Shown: piece after piece, positions 1 through 6,536 of the stretch | Layout: the number at the start of each line of letters is the position of its first letter | Numbering within the stretch: the first letter of the stretch is position 1 | Assembly: GCA_045542485.1 (NCBI GenBank) | Contig: JAZQLC010000055.1 | Coordinates: forward strand, 1-17,809 | Direction: 5' to 3' | DNA: 17,809 bases | From: SIG575 sp045542485 | Lineage (GTDB): Bacteria > Bacillota > Clostridia > Oscillospirales > Acutalibacteraceae | Made by a program: the position numbers and the translations under genes | The notes under the pieces: generated by a model | What the model was told of the DNA's origin: nothing | What the model saw: the letters and a program-made list of their open reading frames with translations, nothing else | Databases searched by the model: none

Positions 1-492
1 GTCTGCTCTTCTGCCCTCACCGACAACTTTATGAATTGTAAGAACTTTACTGTCAATGTAACTCCAGGTTGTCACAATATCAAATTGCTTTACGCCTTTT
101 GAAAGATTTCTGAAAGACAGTGATTCAATGTTACTGCCATATCCTGAGAAGTCACCTATCGTTACCCATTCATCACCTATATGCTTGAGCACATTTATGT
201 GCACATTAGCTTCGTTTGTTGTAGTGGTATAGAAAGCGACAGCTTCCTCAGTACCGTCATAATCCAGATCAATAAGATTCAGAGAGGAAGTAAATTCAGA
301 CGAAGAGTTTACAGGAGTCTTTAGAATTACACTTTCACCTGCAAATTTTTCAATCGCCTCTTCAACCTCGGCTCCTGACTTTGGCGGTCGGAGTAATTTT
401 TCTGCTGACATTACTGAAAACTTGCAACCTGACATTGAAAACACAATTGCAACCAATAAAAAAAGTGCCGAAATTCTCAATGCATTTTTCAT
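1..492 (-). CDS. Putative lipoprotein, 5' part only (runs off the left edge)
   Basis: Reading the minus strand from an ATG at 490-492 gives 164 open codons with no stop before the window edge, so the C-terminus is missing. The start is supported by a GAGGAGGTC ribosome binding site just upstream (about 497-506). Residues 1-22 form a lipoprotein signal peptide: basic start (MKNALR), a hydrophobic stretch (about 7-19), then a lipobox ending in Met-Ser-Gly-Cys with the lipidated cysteine at 23. The mature part has an Asp-rich segment LIDLDYDGTEEA (73-84). This resembles the calcium-binding or FG-GAP-type loops found in exported proteins that report on a quantity, so an extracytoplasmic protein anchored to the outer face of the membrane is expected. 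I do not recognise a named family. The gene is divergent from the aconitase operon and shares a 267-base promoter region with it. Confidence 0.8.
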   Translation of the reverse strand, partial: MKNALRISALFLLVAIVFSMSGCKFSVMSAEKLLRPPKSGAEVEEAIEKFAGESVILKTPVNSSSEFTSSLNLIDLDYDGTEEAVAFYTTTTNEANVHINVLKHIGDEWVTIGDFSGYGSNIESLSFRNLSKGVKQFDIVTTWSYIDSKVLTIHKVVGEGRRAD

Positions 493-566
493 ACTCTGAC
501 CTCCTCTTTTTTATTAAATCCGGAAAATGTACGCACTTATACACATACTTTTCATAATACTAATGA

Positions 567-596
567 ATTATAACACAAGATATGCTGTTTTGGCAA
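567..596 (-). promoter_or_regulatory. Sigma-A promoter for the lipoprotein gene
   Basis: On the minus strand a -35 box TTGCCA (591-596) and a perfect -10 box TATAAT (567-572) are separated by 18 bases. They lie about 75 bases upstream of the lipoprotein start codon and point toward it. This is a sequence match only. Confidence 0.6.
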
Positions 597-678
597 CATA
601 TAAAGGGTCATTTTTTAATAATTTTTAATAAATACACACTTTATTAATATTATATATACATTTTTCTCGCTGTCTCTA

Positions 679-707
679 TTGACAAATTTCTGACAAAGTT
701 ATAAAAT
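679..707 (+). promoter_or_regulatory. Strong sigma-A promoter for the acn-icd-rex operon
   Basis: A perfect -35 box TTGACA (679-684) and a -10 box TAAAAT (702-707) are separated by 17 bases. The predicted transcription start is near 713-715, about 45 bases before the aconitase ATG at 760. The ribosome binding site GGAGG (748-752) precedes that ATG. A near-palindrome (713-731) begins at the predicted start site, where a repressor would block transcription. Confidence 0.75.
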
Positions 708-712
708 AAAGA

Positions 713-731
713 TTGTTAAAAAATTAAACAA
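713..731. promoter_or_regulatory. Candidate Rex operator (near-palindrome) at the transcription start
   Basis: The sequence TTGTTAAAAAATTAAACAA has half-sites TTGTT and AACAA and sits directly downstream of the -10 box. Clostridial Rex operators are known to follow TTGTTAA-N4-TTAACAA (18 bp). This site matches that pattern apart from one extra A in the right half, giving 19 bp. The third gene of the operon encodes Rex, so autoregulation is a natural inference. The extra base could weaken or abolish binding, and AT-rich promoters produce similar strings by chance. Confidence 0.5.
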
Positions 732-759
732 CTCTATCAGAGAACACGGAGGTAAAAAA

Positions 760-2691
760 ATGGGTTATACGATCAGTGAGAAAATTATTAAAAATCACAT
801 CGTTGACGGCGAACTTATCAAAGGAACAGAAGCCGGCATACGTATTGACCAGACATTGACACAGGATGCCACAGGAACAATGGCATACCTTGAATTCGAA
901 GCTATGGGAGTTAAAAGAGTAAAAACTGAGCTTTCCGTAGCATATGTTGACCACAACACACTTCAGACAGGCTTTGAAAATGCTGATGACCATCGTTTCA
1001 TCCAGTCTTGTGCAAAGAAAAGAGGTGTCAGATACTCCCGCCCCGGTAACGGTATCTGTCATCAGGTACATCTTGAAAGATTCGGCATCCCCGGCAAAAC
1101 ACTCATCGGTTCTGACAGCCATACTCCCACAGGAGGAGGCATCGGTATGCTTGCAATCGGTGCTGGCGGTCTTGATGTAGCAGTTGCTATGGGTGGCGGT
1201 GCTTACTATATCACAATACCTAAAACTGTAAAAATTGAACTCAAGGGAAAACTTTCTCCCTGGGTTGCTGCAAAGGACATCATTCTTGAAGTTCTCAGAA
1301 TTATGTCAGTTAAAGGCGGCGTCGGCAAAATTATCGAATATTGCGGCGAAGGTGTAAAAACACTTTCTGTACCTGAAAGAGCGACTATCACAAATATGGG
1401 TGCAGAACTCGGTGCTACAACTTCTGTTTTCCCCTCTGACGAAATTACAAGAGAATTCCTCAAAGCTCAGGGAAGAGAAGAAGATTATGTTGAGCTTTCA
1501 GCAGATGAAGATGCAGTTTATGATGAAGAAATCGTTATTGACCTTTCATCACTCAAGCCCATGGCTGCTTGTCCCCATATGCCCGACCGAGTAAAGACAG
1601 TTGAAGAAATCGGCGAAATCAAAGTTGACCAGGTTTGTATCGGTTCCTGCACAAACTCATCATATGTTGATATGATGAAAGTCGCAGCAATTCTCAAAGG
1701 CAGAAAGGTTTCACCTGATGTGAGCCTTGCAATCGCTCCCGGCTCAATGCAGGTTCTTCATATGCTTGCAACAAACGGTGCACTTGCTGATATGCTCGCT
1801 GCAGGTGCAAGAATACTCGAGAGTGCTTGTGGTCCCTGTATCGGTATGGGTCAGTCACCTAACTCAAATGGTATTTCACTCAGAACATTCAACAGAAACT
1901 TTGAAGGCAGAAGCGGTACTGCAGATGCAGGTATCTATCTTGTCAGCCCTGAAGTTGCTGCTGCAAGTGCAATCACCGGTGTGTTCACAGATCCCAGAAA
2001 GCTCGGTGAAGCTCCGGTTATCGAAATGCCTGAAAAGTTTGATATCAACGACAGTATGGTTCTTCTCCCTGCAAGTGAAGAAGAAGCAGATTCTGTTGAA
2101 GTAAAATATGGTCCCAACATCAAGCCTTTCCCCGTTGGTGAAGCTCTCGGCGAAAAAATTGAAGCAAAAGCAATCCTCAAGGTTGGTGACAACATCACAA
2201 CTGACCATATTATGCCTGCAGGTGCAAAAATTCTCCCCTACCGCTCAAACATTCCCTTCCTTTCAAACTTCTGCTTCAAGCAGTGTGATGAGCATTTTGC
2301 AGAAAACTGCAAAAAAGAAGGCAAAGGTATCATCATCGGTGGTACAAACTACGGTCAGGGTTCTTCAAGAGAACACGCAGCCCTTGTTCCTCTCTATCTC
2401 GGTATTAAGAGTGTTGTTGCAAAATCATTCGCAAGAATCCATCAGGCTAACCTTATCAATGCAGGTATTGTTCCTTTCACTTTTGCAAATCCCTACGATT
2501 ATGACAGAATTGATCAGGGCGATGAACTTGCAATCGAAAATATCAGAGATTCTATTTCAAGCAAATCCGATATTACTCTTAAAAACATCACAAAGGGTGA
2601 AGAATATCCCCTTTCTTATGAGTTCTCAGAGCGTCAGACAGATATGATTCTCGCAGGCGGACTTCTCAACTACACACGCGAAAAAGTATAA
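760..2691 (+). CDS. acn: Aconitate hydratase (aconitase), compact bacterial type
   Basis: Cytoplasmic [4Fe-4S] enzyme that interconverts citrate and isocitrate through cis-aconitate. The 643 residues correspond to the compact, roughly 640-residue aconitase type rather than the roughly 890-residue AcnA. Visible motifs are SDSHTPTGGGIGMLAIGAGG (118-137), CIGSCTNSS (293-301, cluster ligand Cys297) and ESACGPCIGMGQ (354-365, cluster ligands Cys357 and Cys360). The C-terminal swivel domain carries NYGQGSSREHAAL (530-542), which holds the catalytic Ser/Arg segment. The ATG at 760 is preceded by GGAGG at 748-752. The gene is first in an operon and lies 18 bases before isocitrate dehydrogenase, the next enzyme in the pathway. 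Together they supply 2-oxoglutarate, most likely for glutamate synthesis in an anaerobe. Citrate synthase is not in the window. A homoaconitase or isopropylmalate isomerase role is less likely given the single-chain architecture and the neighbour. Confidence 0.95.
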   Translation: MGYTISEKIIKNHIVDGELIKGTEAGIRIDQTLTQDATGTMAYLEFEAMGVKRVKTELSVAYVDHNTLQTGFENADDHRFIQSCAKKRGVRYSRPGNGICHQVHLERFGIPGKTLIGSDSHTPTGGGIGMLAIGAGGLDVAVAMGGGAYYITIPKTVKIELKGKLSPWVAAKDIILEVLRIMSVKGGVGKIIEYCGEGVKTLSVPERATITNMGAELGATTSVFPSDEITREFLKAQGREEDYVELSADEDAVYDEEIVIDLSSLKPMAACPHMPDRVKTVEEIGEIKVDQVCIGSCTNSSYVDMMKVAAILKGRKVSPDVSLAIAPGSMQVLHMLATNGALADMLAAGARILESACGPCIGMGQSPNSNGISLRTFNRNFEGRSGTADAGIYLVSPEVAAASAITGVFTDPRKLGEAPVIEMPEKFDINDSMVLLPASEEEADSVEVKYGPNIKPFPVGEALGEKIEAKAILKVGDNITTDHIMPAGAKILPYRSNIPFLSNFCFKQCDEHFAENCKKEGKGIIIGGTNYGQGSSREHAALVPLYLGIKSVVAKSFARIHQANLINAGIVPFTFANPYDYDRIDQGDELAIENIRDSISSKSDITLKNITKGEEYPLSYEFSERQTDMILAGGLLNYTREKV

Positions 2692-2709
2692 TTAAAAGGA
2701 GTTATAAAA

Positions 2710-3876
2710 ATGACTGAACAGCAGATTAAAGCAGCAACAGAAAAATTCGAAGCCCTTATCAGAGAGCAGTCAGAGCGTTCTGACAAAATCAAACAGCAGG
2801 GCGATTTTGTAGATTACGAAAAGCTTGACAAAATCATCATTGGCGTTTGTGGTGGCGACGGTATCGGTCCCATCATCACAAAAGAAAGTGCACGAGTTCT
2901 TGAGTTTATGCTTGAGGACGAAGTAAAAGCCGGTAAGGTTGAATTTAAAGTAATTGACGGACTTACAATTGAGAACAGAGTTGCAGCAAACAAAGCAATT
3001 CCCGACGATGTTCTTGAAGAACTCAAATCATGCCACGTTATCCTCAAGGGTCCTACAACTACTCCTCAGGCAGGCGATCCCTGGCCCAACATTGAAAGTG
3101 CAAATGTTGCTATGAGAAAAGCACTCGATCTCTTTGCAAACCTTCGCCCCGTCAAAGTTCCCTCTGAAGGCATTGACTGGACATTCTTTAGAGAAAACAC
3201 TGAAGGTGCTTACGCAGTTGGTTCAAAAGGTGTTAATGTAACTGATGATCTTGCTATGGACTTCGTTGTTACAACAACTGAAGGCTGTGAAAGAATTGCT
3301 AAACTTGCTTACGACTACGCAAGAAGAAACAAGAAAGAAAGAGTTTCAATCATCACAAAAGCAAACATCATCAAAACAACTGACGGTAAATTCCTTAACC
3401 TTTGCAAAAATATCGGTAAAGATTATCCTGAAATCATTACAGATGAGTGGTATATCGATATCACAACTGCAAAACTTATCGATCCCAAAAGAAGAACAGA
3501 TTTCAAAGTTTTCATTCTTCCTAACCTTTACGGTGACATCATCACTGATGAAGCAGCAGAATTCCAGGGCGGCGTAGGTACAGCTGGCAGTGCAAACATC
3601 GGTAAAAAATACGCTATGTTTGAAGCTATTCACGGCTCAGCTCCCCGAATGATTAAAGAAGGCAGAGGCAACTATGCAGACCCCTGCTCAATGCTCAGAG
3701 CTTCTGTTATGCTCCTTTCACATATCGGCAAGCAGGATAAGGCTGATGCACTTGAAAAAGCTCTTGATTTCTGCATGTATGAAGATGCAAAACTTAAAAT
3801 CACAGGTCGTGAAAACGGTTGCACCTGTGAAGAATTCGGCAACTATGTTATGGAAACAGTTAAGAGCGGAAAATAA
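2710..3876 (+). CDS. icd: Isocitrate dehydrogenase (isocitrate/isopropylmalate dehydrogenase family)
   Basis: Oxidative decarboxylation of isocitrate to 2-oxoglutarate with reduction of NAD(P)+. The 388-residue protein has the beta-decarboxylating dehydrogenase fold. Substrate-binding residues can be read as SANVAMR (130-136, equivalent to the Ser-x-Asn-x3-Arg of E. coli Icd), Arg146 in NLRP, RENTEGAY (161-168) and Lys217 in TKANIIKTTDG. The metal-binding region is NLYGDIITDEAA (272-283). The Ser-x-Asn-x3-Arg signature argues for isocitrate rather than 3-isopropylmalate. The segment after HGSAP (308-312) is Arg-Met, which is neither the Lys-Tyr of NADP-dependent E. coli Icd nor the Asp-Ile of NAD-dependent enzymes, so cofactor preference cannot be assigned. 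A Shine-Dalgarno AAAGGAG precedes the ATG. The first 40 residues are a polar N-terminal extension rich in Gln, Glu and Lys. The gene is followed 19 bases later by rex. Confidence 0.92.
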   Translation: MTEQQIKAATEKFEALIREQSERSDKIKQQGDFVDYEKLDKIIIGVCGGDGIGPIITKESARVLEFMLEDEVKAGKVEFKVIDGLTIENRVAANKAIPDDVLEELKSCHVILKGPTTTPQAGDPWPNIESANVAMRKALDLFANLRPVKVPSEGIDWTFFRENTEGAYAVGSKGVNVTDDLAMDFVVTTTEGCERIAKLAYDYARRNKKERVSIITKANIIKTTDGKFLNLCKNIGKDYPEIITDEWYIDITTAKLIDPKRRTDFKVFILPNLYGDIITDEAAEFQGGVGTAGSANIGKKYAMFEAIHGSAPRMIKEGRGNYADPCSMLRASVMLLSHIGKQDKADALEKALDFCMYEDAKLKITGRENGCTCEEFGNYVMETVKSGK

Positions 3877-3895
3877 TTACAGATGAGGTGTAAAA

Positions 3896-4543
3896 ATGCC
3901 TAGAAACGATAGCATTTCTATGTCTGTCATCAAGAGAATGCCGAGATATTACAGATTTCTCGGCAAACTCAAGGATGACGGTGTTATAAGAATCTCTTCT
4001 CGCGAACTTTCTAAAATGATGGGTTTTACAGCTTCTCAGATAAGACAGGATTTAAACTGCTTCGGTGGCTTCGGTCAGCAAGGATACGGCTATAATGTTG
4101 AACAGCTTTATGAAGAAATCGGTGCAATTCTCGGTGTTGATACAACTCTCAATGTGATTCTTGTAGGTGCAGGTAATCTTGGTCACGCAATTGCAAGTCA
4201 CATGGAATTTGAGCGTCGCGGATTCAGACTTATCGGTGCATTTGATCAAAACCCGAAGCTTGTCGGAGGTAAAATCAAAAATACTGAGATTTACGCTATT
4301 TCTTCACTTGAAGAATTCTGCGCACATCAGAAACCATCAGTTGCAATTGTCTGCGTACCTACAAGTGCTGCAGGAAAAATCATTGAGAGGCTTTACAATT
4401 GCGGCATCAAAGGTTTCTGGAATTATTCGCATTATGATATTCTCTCTGATTTCCCCGATGCAATTGTTGAAAATGTTCACCTTTCAGATAGTCTGCTTAC
4501 TCTCAGTTATCAGATTAAAAGTTCACAGAAAAGTGAGGAATAA
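3896..4543 (+). CDS. rex: Redox-sensing transcriptional repressor Rex
   Basis: Cytoplasmic homodimeric repressor that binds DNA when NADH/NAD+ is low and leaves it when NADH accumulates. The 215 residues match the family's usual length. The N-terminal winged helix (about 10-80) carries the near-invariant TASQIRQDLNCFGGFGQQGY (45-64). A Rossmann domain follows with the NAD(H)-binding loop GAGNLGHA (91-98), and the C-terminal domain-swap helix includes the last 25 or so residues. A GAGGTG ribosome binding site lies 10-16 bases before the ATG. In many Clostridia rex stands alone or near fermentation genes. Here it is third in an operon with aconitase and isocitrate dehydrogenase and is followed within 3 bases by a sugar isomerase-like gene. 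The Rex-like operator at the operon promoter suggests negative autoregulation that also covers the TCA enzymes. Confidence 0.96.
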   Translation: MPRNDSISMSVIKRMPRYYRFLGKLKDDGVIRISSRELSKMMGFTASQIRQDLNCFGGFGQQGYGYNVEQLYEEIGAILGVDTTLNVILVGAGNLGHAIASHMEFERRGFRLIGAFDQNPKLVGGKIKNTEIYAISSLEEFCAHQKPSVAIVCVPTSAAGKIIERLYNCGIKGFWNYSHYDILSDFPDAIVENVHLSDSLLTLSYQIKSSQKSEE

Positions 4544-4546
4544 ACT

Positions 4547-5374
4547 ATGTCTGTACAGTTAGGATGTTGTATACCCGGAGCCTCGTTTATGCCTGAAGCT
4601 CCTGACAAAACAACTTATTCGCCGTATGATGTTTTATTGTGGGGCGAAAAAAAAATAATCGATAGCGGTTATGATTTTGCTGAGTGTAGTGTCGGACTTA
4701 TTATGAACATTTCCGATGAAGATTTTGATAAAATTATTGAAAACAAAGTTAAAATCAAAATCTGTAACAGCTTTATTCCGTCTGAATATAAAATCGTTGA
4801 AGATACTCCCGAACTGTGGGAAAGAGTTGAAAAATCTCTCTGGAGAATGAACAAACTTTCAACCGAAATAGTTGTTCTCGGCAGTGGCGGTGCAAGGTCT
4901 ATACCTGAAAATATGGACTATGATGAAGGAGTAAAGAAAATTAAAAGCTTTCTTGTCAGATGTAATGAACTTGCAAAAAAATATAACATTACAATTGTTC
5001 TTGAACCCCTCAATCACAACGAAAGCAACTTTCTCACTTCAGTCCGTTCAGCGTATGAACTCACAGAAGAGCTTAAACTGAGCAATGTGAAAATTCTTGC
5101 TGATATTTTTCATATGTATGTTGAAAAAGAAGATTTTTCTGTTATCGAGGAAACTGTACAGAGTATCTGTCATACCCATATTAATAACCCATTGACAAGA
5201 ACTTGTCCTACAAGTGACAAAAACGACTATATTGAGGCTTTCGCATCTTCATTAAAAAGATCAGACTACAATAAATCAGTAACAATTGAAAGTTCTTTTG
5301 AAAATTTCAGTGAAGAAATCGAGGATGCACTGCTCTATCTCAGAAAGGTTTTTAGCGATGAATATAACAATTAA
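4547..5374 (+). CDS. Sugar phosphate isomerase/epimerase-like TIM-barrel protein
   Basis: A 275-residue protein of the xylose isomerase-like TIM-barrel superfamily (AP endonuclease family 2 fold). Members are metal-dependent sugar or polyol isomerases, epimerases and dehydratases. The likely metal ligands of this fold are in the expected order: Glu153 in VLEPLNHNES, Asp186 in LADIFHM, His211 in HTHINN and Glu248 in TIESS. The exact substrate cannot be read from the sequence. The ATG lies 3 bases after the rex stop, with GAGGAA inside the end of rex as ribosome binding site. The next gene starts inside this one (17-base overlap), suggesting translational coupling. DUF6807 proteins often accompany such isomerases in carbohydrate catabolic clusters, which supports a sugar role by context only. 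Confidence 0.85.
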   Translation: MSVQLGCCIPGASFMPEAPDKTTYSPYDVLLWGEKKIIDSGYDFAECSVGLIMNISDEDFDKIIENKVKIKICNSFIPSEYKIVEDTPELWERVEKSLWRMNKLSTEIVVLGSGGARSIPENMDYDEGVKKIKSFLVRCNELAKKYNITIVLEPLNHNESNFLTSVRSAYELTEELKLSNVKILADIFHMYVEKEDFSVIEETVQSICHTHINNPLTRTCPTSDKNDYIEAFASSLKRSDYNKSVTIESSFENFSEEIEDALLYLRKVFSDEYNN

Positions 5375-6398
5375 GGCTGTCAGAGATTGCAAATCTGAAC
5401 CGCTCTACATAAAAACCGAGATAAATATTCCTGAAAACATCACTTGTGCCACAGACTGTCACGGAAATGTCTTCCCTGCTCAGAAAACAAAAAATGGTTT
5501 TGTTGTTGTATTAACCTGTGAAAAATCTGACAGCATCACTCTTGAGTTGTCAGATAAAAAGTTTTTCAGCAACATTAGTTTTCAAGAAAAGGAAGAACAA
5601 CTTGATATACTTTTTGATGGTAAATTGTTCACTTCATATCAGTATCTTTCAGAGTTAAAAAAGCCTTTTCTCGGTCCCGTTTATACCAAAACAGGAAACA
5701 CATTCACAAGACCTGATTTACATCATAAAGAACACCCGCATCAGCGTTCAGTTTTTGTCGGCGTAGGTGATGTAAATGGTACAGACCTGTGGAACGAGCC
5801 AGAAAATAGCGGATTTCTCAAAAAAGGTGTTCCAGAAAATGTTGTCATCGGTTCAGCTTTTGCTTCTTTTGAAGCTAACAATGTATGGTGCAACAAAGAC
5901 GGAGTTCCCCTTGTTGATGAAAAACGCACAATAACTTTCTACAATCAAACTGAAACCTGCAGATATGTCGATATGGAAATCACTTTCTTAGCTTCTTATG
6001 GCGATGTTGTTTTCGGCAACACCAAAGAAGCAGGACCTCTTGGTGTAAGAGTAAACGAAGCGATTGATGTTTCACACGGCGGTTATATGAAAAATTCATA
6101 TGGTGCAGACGGCGAAGAGGAATGCTGGAGCAAAAGTGCTCAGTGGTGTGTTTACGGTGGTAAACTCGACGGTGAACACTGCGCAATTGCAGTTTTCGAC
6201 AATGAAAATAACGAACGTTATCCTACTTGTTGGCACATCAGAAACTATGGTCTTTTCGCAGCAAACAATCTTTTCTTCAGAGGTAGCATTAAAATTAAAT
6301 CGTGCGAAGAAATCACATATAAATACAGAATCTGTTTCTTCAACGGAGAACCAAAAGATGTTGCAGACAGATTTCTCATTTATAATCTCAACAAATAA
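5358..6398 (+). CDS. DUF6807 (PmoA-like) family protein
   Basis: A 346-residue protein I assign to the DUF6807 family, often called PmoA family in annotation although it is unrelated to the membrane subunit of methane monooxygenase. Recognisable parts are the His-rich segment HHKEHPHQRSVFVGVGDVNG (112-131) followed by DLWNE, and a later DVSHGGYMKNSYG stretch. The fold is probably beta-rich and soluble, with the conserved histidines possibly binding a metal or sugar (inference). The frame is open 72 bases further upstream, but the ATG at 5358 is preferred. It has AAAGG 9-13 bases upstream and begins at the compact MNITIKAV, whereas the extra 24 codons are only the shadow of the previous gene. 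Last gene of the rex operon, followed by a terminator at 6404. Confidence 0.78.
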   Translation: MNITIKAVRDCKSEPLYIKTEINIPENITCATDCHGNVFPAQKTKNGFVVVLTCEKSDSITLELSDKKFFSNISFQEKEEQLDILFDGKLFTSYQYLSELKKPFLGPVYTKTGNTFTRPDLHHKEHPHQRSVFVGVGDVNGTDLWNEPENSGFLKKGVPENVVIGSAFASFEANNVWCNKDGVPLVDEKRTITFYNQTETCRYVDMEITFLASYGDVVFGNTKEAGPLGVRVNEAIDVSHGGYMKNSYGADGEEECWSKSAQWCVYGGKLDGEHCAIAVFDNENNERYPTCWHIRNYGLFAANNLFFRGSIKIKSCEEITYKYRICFFNGEPKDVADRFLIYNLNK

Positions 6399-6403
6399 AT
6401 ACT

Positions 6404-6437
6404 TTATGGTGCGGTAATAACTGCACCATAATTTTTT
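6404..6437 (+). terminator. Intrinsic terminator of the acn-icd-rex operon
   Basis: A 9-bp perfect stem, TTATGGTGC (6404-6412) with GCACCATAA (6423-6431), has a 10-base loop and is followed by six T residues (6432-6437). It lies 5 bases after the DUF6807 stop codon. Confidence 0.8.
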
Positions 6438-6469
6438 ATAACTTTTTTTAATAAAATATACCAAAATCG

Positions 6470-6498
6470 TTGCATTTGGTCTTCAAAAATGTTATAAT
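6470..6498 (+). promoter_or_regulatory. Sigma-A promoter for the SDR-family gene
   Basis: A -35 box TTGCAT (6470-6475) and a perfect -10 box TATAAT (6493-6498) are spaced by 17 bases. They lie just downstream of the terminator at 6404 and about 40 bases before the ATG at 6537. AAAGGGG at 6521-6527 is the ribosome binding site. Confidence 0.75.
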
Positions 6499-6536
6499 AC
6501 CTTCGTATATATTTATGCTGAAAGGGGCAGATTATT

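Noticed and set aside
600..670. AT-rich stretch in the divergent intergenic region as an UP element or repeat array
   Set aside because: It is only low-complexity A/T runs with no ordered repeat, so no claim is made beyond the two promoters.
724..1122. Minus-strand reading frame of 132 codons inside aconitase
   Set aside because: It lies fully within a well-identified enzyme, has no ribosome binding site and its translation (Cys- and Phe-rich) looks like an antisense shadow.
6096..6464. Minus-strand reading frame overlapping the DUF6807 gene and its terminator
   Set aside because: It would have to read through the operon terminator region in the opposite sense, and the translation has no recognisable domain; antisense shadow.
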